Source: Actinosynnema sp040640215 (GTDB taxonomy: Bacteria > Actinomycetota > Actinomycetes > Mycobacteriales > Pseudonocardiaceae). From it: a stretch of DNA of 64,000 nucleotides. A model generated the notes under the pieces. The model was not told where the DNA came from. It worked only from the letters and a program-made list of their open reading frames with translations, and searched no databases. The stretch covers positions 248,001 to 312,000 of the forward strand of contig NZ_JBFABG010000008.1 of the NCBI RefSeq assembly GCF_040640215.1, read 5' to 3'. Position 1 is the stretch's first letter, and each line of letters begins with the position of its first letter. The position numbers and the translations under genes are program-made. Positions 43,636 to 52,043 of this stretch are shown piece after piece.

Positions 43636-44697
43636 CACCGCACCGGTCAGGTCCGAGGCCGGGAACCGGAGGCGGAAGTCGCGCAGGTGCCACTCGTACG
43701 CCTCGGCCGCGCGCGCCAGCAGCTTGCCCTGGGCCGGCCCGCCGTGGCTCTCGCCGGGCCGCGCCCGGCGGTCGCACCACGTCCTGACCGCCGCCTCGAC
43801 CAGCATCGACACCCCGACCGCCGCGTGCCCCGCGTAGCGGCGGACCGCACGATCGCCGGGCACGGCGTCCACCACGCGTTGCAGGACCTGCTGCACCGCC
43901 ACCGCCGTCACCGCCTGCGACAACCAGTTCGCCCCCACACCGGCGACCAGTGATCCGCCGCCGCCCGCCGCCCGCTCGGCACGACCGGAGGCCGTGCGCA
44001 GCACAGGGGGCAGCACCGACAACAACGGCACCAACGCCTGCCGCCCCGCGTCCTCCCCGACCACGCTGACCGGGATCAAGGCGACCGGCCCCGGCCCGTC
44101 CGGCCGCACCGACGACCGCCGGAGAACCGACACGAACCCCGCCTGCCCCAGCAGTGCGTCACGCACTTCGGACAGCGAGGCCCGATCCTCCAGCAGGTCC
44201 CACTTGGTCACCACGAACCGGACGACCCCGCCCTGGCCGTCGAGCAGCTTCCACACCCCGGCCATGGCCCGCTCGAACCCGTCCCGGTCCCCGTCGAGCA
44301 GCTTCGCGACCAACTCGCCGTCCACCACGCACACCAGCGCGGCGGCCCCCCGGACCCGGGCCGCCAGCGCCCGCCCCGCCGCGTGCCGGGCATCGGTGAC
44401 GGCCGCACCGTCGTAGTCGACCCACCGCGTCTCGAACAACGGCTGCCCGTCGTCCGCCGCCGCCTCGAACCACAGGTTCACCAGAGCCCGGTGGTGGGCA
44501 CCCACCGGGGCACCGGGCTCCGCCGCCCGCATCGACCGCCACGCCTCGGCGAGCACCGAAGCGGTCACCGGGTCCGGCCTGAGCCCCGGCGACACCGGCT
44601 CCGGCTCCCACTCCTCCAACCCCTGCTTCATCGCGGCCAGCAGACTCGTCTTGCCCGCTCCCGCCGGACCTACCGGAACAACGTCGAAGGACTGCAC
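43597..44697 (-). CDS. P-loop GTPase-like protein
   Basis: 366 residues. The Walker A motif GPAGAGKTSLLAAMKQG is at the N-terminus, RWVDYDGAAV is the switch-II/Walker B-type region, and VVTKWDLLEDRASLSEV supplies a (N/T)KxD guanine-specificity motif, so it is probably a GTPase. The C-terminal ~130 residues are helical, with WHLRDFRLRFP near the end. No family name is clear. A GTG at 44697 is preferred because upstream open frame is arginine/glycine-rich shadow; its SD is weak. It lies between glycosyltransferase and peptide-export genes; partner unknown. Confidence 0.65.
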   Translation of the reverse strand: MQSFDVVPVGPAGAGKTSLLAAMKQGLEEWEPEPVSPGLRPDPVTASVLAEAWRSMRAAEPGAPVGAHHRALVNLWFEAAADDGQPLFETRWVDYDGAAVTDARHAAGRALAARVRGAAALVCVVDGELVAKLLDGDRDGFERAMAGVWKLLDGQGGVVRFVVTKWDLLEDRASLSEVRDALLGQAGFVSVLRRSSVRPDGPGPVALIPVSVVGEDAGRQALVPLLSVLPPVLRTASGRAERAAGGGGSLVAGVGANWLSQAVTAVAVQQVLQRVVDAVPGDRAVRRYAGHAAVGVSMLVEAAVRTWCDRRARPGESHGGPAQGKLLARAAEAYEWHLRDFRLRFPASDLTGAVSPASGLWRRLVG

Positions 44698-44977
44698 TTC
44701 CGCACCGTATCGACCCCGGACCACGCCGTCGGCCGGCGAAGAACCGCTCCACCCTCCACGCCGCTCACCCACCGCCACCCACGTGCGCCATCCGGGGCAC
44801 GAGCGCACACCGCCCGAGCGAATCCGCGACACCCGCCGGGCACGCACGCCCTGGACACCGCGTCCGGACAGACCAGCGCCCCACCATCGGTGGAACCTTC
44901 GTCGGATACCCACCAGGCCGACGAAGGACGCCCACCAGCGGTCCGCCCCGATTCGCGGACTCCCTTGCCGGGCACCG

Positions 44978-46993
44978 TCACACCGACCCGACGGCCGGGT
45001 GCCCGACCACCTGCCGCGCGGCCAGCCGGTGGAACAGGCCGCCGGTGTCGGCGAACAGCTCGGCGAACGTGCCGGCCTGCACGACCCGGCCCCGGTCCAG
45101 GACGAAGATCCGGTCCGCGTCCCGCACGGTCGACAGCCGGTGCGCGACGACCACGCGGGTGGCGGCCGACCGGCGGGTGCCGGCGGTCACGACCTCCTGG
45201 GTGCGGTTGTCCAGCGCGCTGGTGGCCTCGTCGAAGAACAGCACCCGGGGCTTCGTCGCGAGCGCGCGGGCGATCAGCACCCGCTGGCGCTGCCCGACCG
45301 ACAACGTGCCGCCGCCGGACGGCACCACGGTGTGGAGCCCCATCGGCAGCCGGCGGACGTCTTCCTCCAGCCCCGCCAGCCGGACCGCCTCCCACACCGC
45401 CTCGATCGGCAACGGGTCGGTGCCGCAGACGTTCTCGCGCAGGGTGCCGCCGAACAGCCGCCCGTCCTGGAGGACGACGCCGCACTGGCGGCGCACGGCC
45501 CCCACGTCGAGCCCCGCCAGGTCCTGCCCGTCGTAGCGCACCGCCCCCGTTTCGGGCCGTTCGAACCCCAGCAGCAGCCGCAGCAGGGTCGACTTGCCCG
45601 ACCCGCTCGGTCCGACGAGGGCGACGAACTCGCCGGGTCGGACGTGGAGGGAGACGTCGTCGAGCACGGGCGCGGCCGAGCCCGGGTAGCGGAACGTCAC
45701 GTCGCGGACCTCGATCTCGCCGGCGAGTTCCACCTGTCGCGCCCCCGGCTCGCTCTCCGGCGACGCGGCGAGCACGTCGGAGACCTCTTCGAGGCGGGGC
45801 AGCGCGGCGGCGACGTCGACCCCGGCCGCGCACAGCGCGACCGTCGCCTGCACCAGCAGCGCCAGCCCCGCGTTGGCGGTGAAGAACCGGTCGACCGGCA
45901 CCTGCCCGCTCAGCGGACCCGACAGCACCGCCAGCAGCACCAGTTGGGCGCTGATCGGCAACGTCGTGACCAGCGCCGCCAACCCCGCCTGGACCCGCCG
46001 CACGCCCTGCACCCCGACCCGCGCCGCCACCGCGGCCTCCGCCCACCGGTGGAACGCCCGGGGTTCGGCGGCGGCGGTCTTGATCGTCGTGACGCCGGCC
46101 AGCACCTCGTCGGTGACCGAGGCGGCGCGGTGCTCGGCGGGCAGCGCGGCCCGCTGCCGGCGCACGACCGCCGCGCCGAGCGCGGCGCTCACCAGCGCCG
46201 TGCCGACGACCAGCCCGACCCCGACCTGGGTGAGCCCGGACTCCACGACGAGCAGCAGCCCGACCCCGGCGCAGGCGGTGCACGACGCGAGCAGTGCTCT
46301 CGCGGCCACCCCGTCCAGGGCCTGCCGCGCGTGGGCGACGCCGAGGACCCGGTTCGCCAGCGCACCGCTGGTCGTCCCCCGGAAGAACCCGGTGGGCAGC
46401 CGGAGCAGCCGGTCCCACAGCGCCAGGTGGAGGTTCGCCTCGAACCGGTCCTCGAACCGCAGCGCCCGCAGGTTCAGCACGACCTCCAGCAGCGCCGCCG
46501 CCACCGCGGTCGCCAGGTAGAGGACGACGTCCCAGGCCATCCCGCGCAGGTCGCCCCGGACGAGCCCGCCGAGGACCTGACCGATGATCAGCGGGGTCGC
46601 CAGGTGGAGGACCGCGACGAGCGCACCGGCCACCAGCATCCCGCGCAGGTCGCGGCCGTTGCCGGTGAACCCCCGGCGCAGCAGGTCCCGCAGGCGGGCG
46701 CGCGCGGGCAGCGGCAGGTGCGGGACGGCGGCGCTGTCGGTGAACGCGGTCGCGCCGGCCGCGTCCACCGGCGTGCGCGCCCCGGTCAGGGGGTCGACCA
46801 CGTGGTAGCGGCCACGCGCGAACACCAGCGGCACCACGACGGGATCGCCCGTCCGGTCGGCACGCCGGCCGATCAGCGGTCCGACGTCACGCCGCCACCA
46901 GCCCCGGTCCAGCCGGGTCCGGCGCAGGCGTACCCCGGACTGCCGCGCGTGCGCCCGCAGCACCTCCGAGGGGTCCGCCGGCGGCGCGCTCAC
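44978..46993 (-). CDS. NHLM-type bacteriocin ABC transporter, permease/ATPase
   Basis: 671 residues. Six TM helices (for example LRGMLVAGALVAVLHLATPL) are followed by an ABC ATPase: Walker A VGPSGSGKSTLLRLLLG, signature LSVGQRQRVLIARAL, Walker B VLFFDEATSALD and H-loop VVAHRLSTVRDADR. No C39 peptidase precedes it. It matches the second exporter of NHLM (nitrile hydratase leader microcin) systems, which normally carries an extra ~250-residue N-terminal domain; here that domain is encoded separately upstream. GTG at 46993 overlaps that gene (GTGA). Exports the mature peptide. Confidence 0.88.
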   Translation of the reverse strand: MSAPPADPSEVLRAHARQSGVRLRRTRLDRGWWRRDVGPLIGRRADRTGDPVVVPLVFARGRYHVVDPLTGARTPVDAAGATAFTDSAAVPHLPLPARARLRDLLRRGFTGNGRDLRGMLVAGALVAVLHLATPLIIGQVLGGLVRGDLRGMAWDVVLYLATAVAAALLEVVLNLRALRFEDRFEANLHLALWDRLLRLPTGFFRGTTSGALANRVLGVAHARQALDGVAARALLASCTACAGVGLLLVVESGLTQVGVGLVVGTALVSAALGAAVVRRQRAALPAEHRAASVTDEVLAGVTTIKTAAAEPRAFHRWAEAAVAARVGVQGVRRVQAGLAALVTTLPISAQLVLLAVLSGPLSGQVPVDRFFTANAGLALLVQATVALCAAGVDVAAALPRLEEVSDVLAASPESEPGARQVELAGEIEVRDVTFRYPGSAAPVLDDVSLHVRPGEFVALVGPSGSGKSTLLRLLLGFERPETGAVRYDGQDLAGLDVGAVRRQCGVVLQDGRLFGGTLRENVCGTDPLPIEAVWEAVRLAGLEEDVRRLPMGLHTVVPSGGGTLSVGQRQRVLIARALATKPRVLFFDEATSALDNRTQEVVTAGTRRSAATRVVVAHRLSTVRDADRIFVLDRGRVVQAGTFAELFADTGGLFHRLAARQVVGHPAVGSV

Positions 46994-47832
46994 CGCCGCC
47001 ACCCGGTCACCGCGCGCAGCACGTCGCGGGGCTCGCCGCCGGTCTGGTCCACCGGGCCGGTGCGGGAGCCCAGGCCCAGTTCGCCCAGGGCGCGGTGGGC
47101 GGTCGCGGCGATCGCGGACCGGTGGGCGCGCCGGCGTTCGGCGAGCGCGGCGAGGAGGCGTTCGTCGTCCGCTCCCGCCTGGTCCACGGCGGCACGGGCC
47201 AGGCGGGTCAGGTGGCCGCCGACGACCTCGGTGAGCCCGCCGGCGCGCAAGACCTCCTCCGTGGTGCGGAGGTCGAGGACGCAGTCGTCCTCGGCGCGGA
47301 GCCAGTCCCCCACCGCGAGCAGGACGGCGTCCCGCCCGGCGGTGACCGCGTCGCCGCCGTTGACCCGGAACCCGCCGCCGGCCCGCAGCCAGAGCGGGCG
47401 TCGGGCGCACCGCGCGCACCGGCCGGAGGCGAGCGTGCCCGGCCGCAGCGGCTCGCTGTCGCGCGGCGGGGGCGTCGGTCGGGTCCGGTCGGACATCGCC
47501 TGCAAGGCCCGGTCCAGCGCCGCGCCGAGCGCGGCGGCCCATCCCGGGAACGCCGGGTCGTGGAGTTCCCGCAGCCGGGCCCCGGGCAGCGGCACGGCCC
47601 ACAGCTCCCACTCGCCGGTCGACGCGGGCGGCACGGCGCTGAACGCCGGGCAGCGCGCCACGAACAGGCGGCGGGACCGTCCGCCGCCGGGCAGCTCCCG
47701 CACCGCGAAGACGTCGACCGGGCCGCCTTCGACGAGGTGGGCGAGCCGCCACCCGTCGATCCGGCGCGGTCGCGCGGAGGCCACCGACGCCGAGGCGGTG
47801 AGGAAGTCCCAGTGCGCCGGGGCGTGGCTCAC
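46990..47832 (-). CDS. Separately encoded N-terminal domain of the NHLM exporter
   Basis: 280 residues. WRLAHLVEGGPVDVFAVREL and RRLFVARCPAFSAV resemble the cyclic-nucleotide-binding-like N-terminal region usually fused to the ATPase of NHLM-type exporters (VDVFAV pattern). A helical C-terminal part ends LGLGSRTGPVDQTGGE. A CxxC pair occurs in GRCARCARRPL. It overlaps both neighbouring exporter genes as GTGA. Function likely sensing or regulating transporter assembly; the split from its ATPase is unusual. Confidence 0.65.
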   Translation of the reverse strand: MSHAPAHWDFLTASASVASARPRRIDGWRLAHLVEGGPVDVFAVRELPGGGRSRRLFVARCPAFSAVPPASTGEWELWAVPLPGARLRELHDPAFPGWAAALGAALDRALQAMSDRTRPTPPPRDSEPLRPGTLASGRCARCARRPLWLRAGGGFRVNGGDAVTAGRDAVLLAVGDWLRAEDDCVLDLRTTEEVLRAGGLTEVVGGHLTRLARAAVDQAGADDERLLAALAERRRAHRSAIAATAHRALGELGLGSRTGPVDQTGGEPRDVLRAVTGWRR

Positions 47833-50006
47833 GACGTCACCTCCTGGGTCTGGTGGTGCCGGACGAGGTCGGCGTAGGCACCGTCGCGGGCGAGCAGTTC
47901 GTCGTGGGTGCCGCGTTCGACCTCCCGGCCGTGCGCCAGCACGACGATCAGGTCGCAGTCGCGGACGGTGGCCAGCCGGTGGGCGATGATCAGGCAGGTC
48001 GCCCCGCGTCGCCGGATGTCGGCGTCGATGAGCGCCTCCGTCGCGGTGTCCAGGGCGCTGGTGGCCTCGTCGAGCACCAGCAGCCGGGGCCGGCGGGCCA
48101 GGGCGCGGGCGATGACCAGGCGTTGGCGCTGCCCGCCGGAGAAGTTCCGGCCGCCCTGGCCCACCGGGGCGGCCAGGCCGCCGGGCCGGCGGGTCACCTC
48201 GTGCAGGAGCTGCGCGTCGGCCAGCGCGGCGAGGACCTCGTCGTCGCCGATGGTGGGGTCCCACAACGTCACGTTGTCGCGCACGGAGCCCTGGAACAGG
48301 GTCCCGTCCGGGTCGACCACCGCCGTGGTCGCCGCCCGCAGGTCCGGGTCCAGGTCGTCGAGGTCGTACCCGTCGATCGTGACGCGCCCGCGCCACGGCC
48401 GGTGGAGACCGGCGACCAGCCTGCCCACCGTGGACTTCCCGCTGCCGGAACCGCCGACGAGCGCCACCCGCGCGCCGGGTCGCAGGTCGAGCGAGAAGTC
48501 GGTCAGCAGCGGCCCGGCCGAGGGGGTGTAGCCGAAGGTGACCGACTCGACCACCACCCGGCCCTCCAGCGGCACGTCCGTGACGGGGTCCGGCGGGGGC
48601 GGGGGCACCGGGTAGTGCTCGACGTCCAGCAGCCGCCGGACGTCGACGCCGACTTCCGCCACCCGGGCGCTGACCTCGCCCAGGTCGTCGATCGGCCGGT
48701 TCATCGCCGTGACCAGGCTCTGCACCGCGACCAGCAGGCCCACGGTCAGGGTGCCCGCCACGACCAGCCCGCTGCCGACGGCCAGCAGCACGGCGGTGGT
48801 CACCGCCATCACCAGCGTCGGGACCACGCCGAGCACGGCGGCCGGGACCCCGGCCCGCTGCCGGCCCCCGCTCACCGCGGCCTGGCGGGCGGCGAACCGC
48901 CGGAAGGCCAGGTCCTCCTGCCCGTTCGCCTTCGTCGTCTCGATCATCGCGATCGTCGAGACGACGGTGGAGTACCAGCGGGCCCGTTCCGCCTGGACAC
49001 CGGCGACGGCGGACGTGCGCATCCCGGACAGCCACCGCAGCACCACGACGTTGAGCCCGGAGCCCGCCGTCGCGCACAGCCCGAGCACCGGGTCGTACCA
49101 GCAGAGCAGGACGCCGTAGGCCAGCACCAGGGCGAGGTCGACGGCGGTCGCGGCGAGCCGGCGGGTGAACACCTCCGCCACCGCGTCGTTGGTCTCGACC
49201 CGGTGCGCGATGTCGGCGGCAGGCCGCTGGTCGAAGAACGCCTGCGGCAGCCGCAGCAGGTGCCGGAAGAACCGGGCGGCCCCGCTGAGCGCGACGGCGG
49301 TTTCCGCGCGGACCAGCAGGAGCCGCTGCACGAGCGCCGCGACGAACGTGATCGCGGTCGCGATCGCCAGCGCCGACACCAGACCGGTCGCCACGCCGGT
49401 GTCCCCGCCGAGCAGCACCCGGTCCACGAACACCCGCGACAGCACCGGGAGCCCGATCCCCACCACCGCCACGAGCAACCCGAGCAGCACGGTCAGCGGA
49501 ACCACCGAGCCGAGGCCGCGCCACCGCCGGGCCACCGCCGCGAGCAGGCTGAACCGCCGGCCCTCGCGCCGGAACGCGGGTCCGGGGCCCAGGTCGAGCG
49601 CGATGCCGGTGAAGGAGCGCTCGAACTCGTCCCAGCGGACGGCCCGGGGCCCCAGCGCCGGGTCGTTCACCCGGACCCGGCGGCGGCCCATCCCCTCCAG
49701 CACCAGGAAGTGCTCGAACCGCCAGTGGAGGATCGCGGGCAGCCGCAGTTCGCCGAGGCCGGCGATCCCGCACTGCTTGCCCTTGGCGGTCAGCCCGTGC
49801 CGCCGCGCGGCCTTCACCACGCCGGACGCGGTGGAGCCGTCCCGCCCGACCCCGCAGTCCCGGCGCAGTTCCTCCAGCGGGACGTGCCTGCCGTAGTGGG
49901 ACAGCACGATGCCGAGCGACGCCGCGCCGCACTCGGTCGCCTCCATCTGGACCAGCGTGGGCGTGCGGACCCGGCGGCGGGTGGGGCGCTCGGCGACGGC
50001 GGTCAC
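47829..50006 (-). CDS. Peptidase-C39/ABC exporter for double-glycine peptides (NHLM type)
   Basis: 725 residues. The C39 peptidase occupies ~1-150: oxyanion Gln20, Cys26 in QMEATECGAASLG, His99 in WRFEHFLVLEG and Asp115 in VRVNDPALGP. Six TM helices follow, then the ATPase: Walker A VGGSGSGKSTVGRLVAG, signature FSGGQRQRLVIARALA, Walker B LLVLDEATSALD and IIAHRLATVRDC. Such proteins cleave leader peptides after Gly-Gly and export the core. The GTG at 50006 overlaps the HlyD stop (GTGA). The 45-codon precursor gene 0.9 kb upstream is its obvious substrate. Confidence 0.93.
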   Translation of the reverse strand: MTAVAERPTRRRVRTPTLVQMEATECGAASLGIVLSHYGRHVPLEELRRDCGVGRDGSTASGVVKAARRHGLTAKGKQCGIAGLGELRLPAILHWRFEHFLVLEGMGRRRVRVNDPALGPRAVRWDEFERSFTGIALDLGPGPAFRREGRRFSLLAAVARRWRGLGSVVPLTVLLGLLVAVVGIGLPVLSRVFVDRVLLGGDTGVATGLVSALAIATAITFVAALVQRLLLVRAETAVALSGAARFFRHLLRLPQAFFDQRPAADIAHRVETNDAVAEVFTRRLAATAVDLALVLAYGVLLCWYDPVLGLCATAGSGLNVVVLRWLSGMRTSAVAGVQAERARWYSTVVSTIAMIETTKANGQEDLAFRRFAARQAAVSGGRQRAGVPAAVLGVVPTLVMAVTTAVLLAVGSGLVVAGTLTVGLLVAVQSLVTAMNRPIDDLGEVSARVAEVGVDVRRLLDVEHYPVPPPPPDPVTDVPLEGRVVVESVTFGYTPSAGPLLTDFSLDLRPGARVALVGGSGSGKSTVGRLVAGLHRPWRGRVTIDGYDLDDLDPDLRAATTAVVDPDGTLFQGSVRDNVTLWDPTIGDDEVLAALADAQLLHEVTRRPGGLAAPVGQGGRNFSGGQRQRLVIARALARRPRLLVLDEATSALDTATEALIDADIRRRGATCLIIAHRLATVRDCDLIVVLAHGREVERGTHDELLARDGAYADLVRHHQTQEVTS

Positions 50007-50755
50007 GTGAGCAGCCAGTCGACCGGGTGTTCGTCGGCGAGCGTGATGCGGGCCGTGACGACGCCCTGCGAGTCCCACCGGTCCCGGGCGCGGTCACCGG
50101 ACGGGTCGACGGTGACCGCCACGACCGGGCCGGCGGCGAGGAAGGGCGTGACGTCGCGGGTCCGGCCGAGGAAGGCGCGCAGCGAGTCGGCGGTCTCCGG
50201 GAACGAGCCGACCTCGCGCACCACGCCAGCGGCGGGGCCGGGCGCGCCGGTCAGCTCGACCGGCATCCCGACGCGCACCGACCGCGCCGCCGCAGCCGCG
50301 ATGTAGACCACGGCGCGCACCCGGTGGTCAGGCGTGTCGAGCCGTTCGAGGTTCACGACACCGGTCCCGGTCGCCACCCACTGGCCGGGCGAGACCAGCG
50401 TGCCGACCACGTACGCGGTCCAGGGCGAGCCGATGGTGAGCGTGCCGCCGTCGGCGTCGGTCAGTTCGTAGAGCGCCTGGCCCCGCTCCACCCGTTCGCC
50501 GGAACGGGCCCGGACGGCGGTCACCAGGCCCGCGCGCGTGGCATCCACAGTGGACACACCAGCGGCGCGGGTGAGCACACCGGGCGCGGAAACGGTCTTC
50601 GGCACCGTGCCGAAGACCGACCAGGCACCTGCGGCGACCACCACCGCGGTCAGGGCCAGCGCGGTCAGCCAGGCGGGCACCGGGGCGAGGTGCGCGACCT
50701 CGTCCAACTGCTCCGGCGACGCCAGCGATTCGAGGGCGCGTTTCCGGAACCTCAC
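50003..50755 (-). CDS. HlyD-type membrane-fusion protein of the NHLM exporter
   Basis: 250 residues. VRFRKRALESLASPEQLDEV is typical of NHLM-family HlyD proteins and supports the GTG at 50755, with GAGGAGGAG just upstream; an ATG 29 codons earlier would sit inside the hairpin and is rejected. A single TM helix (LTALALTAVVVAAGAW) is followed by a lipoyl/barrel-sandwich domain (GLVTAVRARSGERVERGQAL) and a beta-barrel ending VTARITLADEHPVDW. It bridges the ABC exporters to the exterior. First gene of the export operon after the precursor. Confidence 0.86.
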   Translation of the reverse strand: MRFRKRALESLASPEQLDEVAHLAPVPAWLTALALTAVVVAAGAWSVFGTVPKTVSAPGVLTRAAGVSTVDATRAGLVTAVRARSGERVERGQALYELTDADGGTLTIGSPWTAYVVGTLVSPGQWVATGTGVVNLERLDTPDHRVRAVVYIAAAAARSVRVGMPVELTGAPGPAAGVVREVGSFPETADSLRAFLGRTRDVTPFLAAGPVVAVTVDPSGDRARDRWDSQGVVTARITLADEHPVDWLLT

Positions 50756-50804
50756 CGACTCCTCCTCGGTCGACCGGGAACGCGGACCCGGTGGAAGAAC
50801 GCGA

Positions 50805-50839
50805 ACGGGCGCGTCGGGAGACGATCCCGGCGCGCCCGT
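50805..50839 (-). terminator. Strong hairpin between precursor and exporter genes
   Basis: A 15-bp stem (50805-50819 with 50825-50839, one G-T wobble-type mismatch) and a 5-base loop. It lies between the end of the peptide precursor and the HlyD start, with no U-run after it. It is a probable partial terminator/attenuator that would make precursor transcripts exceed exporter transcripts. Confidence 0.65.
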
Positions 50840-50897
50840 CATCGTGCGGTGTGGTTGTTACGGCGACACCGGCACGACAGTCCGACTGGCGGTCTGC

Positions 50898-51035
50898 TTA
50901 CGCGCGGGGGATGCGGCGACCGGCACCCATCTCGTAGTAACCGCCCGCAACGGTGTCCAGGGCGGCGTCGTCGAGCTCGACGACAGCGGTGATCTCGACG
51001 TCGTCGGAAATCGGGTTGATCTGGTCGTTCGCCAT
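50898..51035 (-). CDS. Double-glycine-leader peptide precursor (putative RiPP/bacteriocin)
   Basis: 45 residues from an ATG with AGGAG 7 nt upstream. The acidic leader ends DDAALDTVAGG, the classic Gly-Gly cleavage site recognised by C39 peptidases. The predicted 13-residue core, YYEMGAGRRIPRA, contains no Cys, Ser or Thr, so lanthionine or azoline rings are impossible; Tyr, Arg, Glu or backbone modification, or none, remain. It is followed on the same strand by a hairpin and the NHLM exporter genes, strong contextual support for its being a secreted peptide. No modifying enzyme is adjacent. Confidence 0.75.
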   Translation of the reverse strand: MANDQINPISDDVEITAVVELDDAALDTVAGGYYEMGAGRRIPRA

Positions 51036-51302
51036 TGTTCTTCTCCTGGTCAGACGCGCTTCGGTCGAAGCCCATTGCGGATCCGGAGGTTGTCGTCCTC
51101 GCGGTGTCGCCTTTCGGCCACGGGGAAAACGTACGGGCCCGGTAGAGCGGTCGACCACGCAGAAGTCCAGGCGGAATAGAACTTCCGCCCCTTCTGCCGG
51201 TTCCGCCGGACGGGACGCTCCCCGGCATTTCGGCGGATACGCGTTGCGGCGCGGAACAGGAGATTAAGCGCAGGTGTCCAATAGGTACCGTGCAGGCGGG
51301 GT
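51036..51302. promoter_or_regulatory. Upstream region of the peptide precursor
   Basis: About 270 bp between the precursor start and the converging-side TetR stop. It should hold the precursor promoter. No convincing second precursor frame or palindrome was found. Confidence 0.35.
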
Positions 51303-51953
51303 TCAGCGCAAGTCACCTTGCGAGTTCGCCGGTGCGACGTCGCGGTGTCCGCCGTTTCCGAAAGGCGGCCGGACGGGTCGGTGATGCAGCGGGTGGCGCA
51401 GCCCGTCGAGCACGAGGGTGATGACATCGTCGGCCTCGGCCCGCCAATCGGGGCGGTCATGGGCCGCGCCGATGCCGTGCAGCGCCATCATGACGGCACC
51501 GGCGTCCACGTCGTCGCGAACGGCACCCTCCTGGACGGCGGCGGCCACCAGGTCGGTGACAGCCTGCTCCAGCGCCCGACTGCCTTCGGCGAGGGCACTC
51601 GACCGATCGGCCATGAGCGTGGCCAACGTCCGGGCGAGGCCCTGGTGGGCGTCCATGTGGTCGACCATGCCGCGCAGGAAGGCCGCCAACGCCTCCGCTG
51701 CGGGCAGCGTGGCCTGTAGTCGGCGGGCGCGGTCGCACAGCGTGGCGACTTCCCCGTGGTAGACCGCCTCGGCCAGCGCCTCCCGGGTGGGGAAATGGCG
51801 GTACAGCGTGCCCGTGCCCACTCCTGCCAGGCGAGCGAAGTCGTCGAAGCGCAGGTCGAAGAAGCTCCCGGCGTCGAAGACCTCCCGGGCCGTGGCGAGC
51901 AGGGCTTCGCGCTTGCGCTGGGCGTCGGCCCGCAGCGGCTTGTCGGTGGTCAT
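51303..51953 (-). CDS. TetR-family transcriptional regulator
   Basis: 216 residues. The N-terminal helix-turn-helix is complete: LLATAREVFDAGSFFDLRFD and FARLAGVGTGTLYRHFPTRE. The C-terminal ligand domain is typical in size. It diverges from the ketopantoate-reductase-like gene, and the 90-bp gap contains two TGGAG/CTCCA palindromes, so it probably represses both genes and is released by a small hydrophobic ligand. Confidence 0.93.
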   Translation of the reverse strand: MTTDKPLRADAQRKREALLATAREVFDAGSFFDLRFDDFARLAGVGTGTLYRHFPTREALAEAVYHGEVATLCDRARRLQATLPAAEALAAFLRGMVDHMDAHQGLARTLATLMADRSSALAEGSRALEQAVTDLVAAAVQEGAVRDDVDAGAVMMALHGIGAAHDRPDWRAEADDVITLVLDGLRHPLHHRPVRPPFGNGGHRDVAPANSQGDLR

Positions 51954-51974
51954 GCGCTACCTCGCGTTGACAAG

Positions 51975-52016
51975 TGGAGATGATCTCCATATGTTGAAAA
52001 GTGGAGATTGCCTCCA
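51975..52016. promoter_or_regulatory. Twin palindromic operators for the TetR regulator
   Basis: TGGAGAtgaTCTCCA (51975-51989) and TGGAGattgcCTCCA (52002-52016) are spaced 27 bp centre to centre and also share the direct repeat GTTGAnAAGTGGAGAT. They fill the gap between divergent tetR and the reductase gene, as expected for cooperative TetR binding. Confidence 0.75.
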
Positions 52017-52043
52017 GATCGATCGTACCCCTTGAGGTGCAGC

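Noticed and set aside
44651..47989. Very long plus-strand open frame antisense to the exporter genes
   Set aside because: Arg/His/Gln/Pro-rich translation typical of antisense frames in high-GC genes; no motif, and the minus strand encodes clear ABC proteins.
50756..50842. ATG at 50842 as HlyD start
   Set aside because: It would place the hairpin within the coding region and adds a Pro/Ser-rich segment; the GTG at 50755 has an SD and the NHLM-HlyD consensus start.
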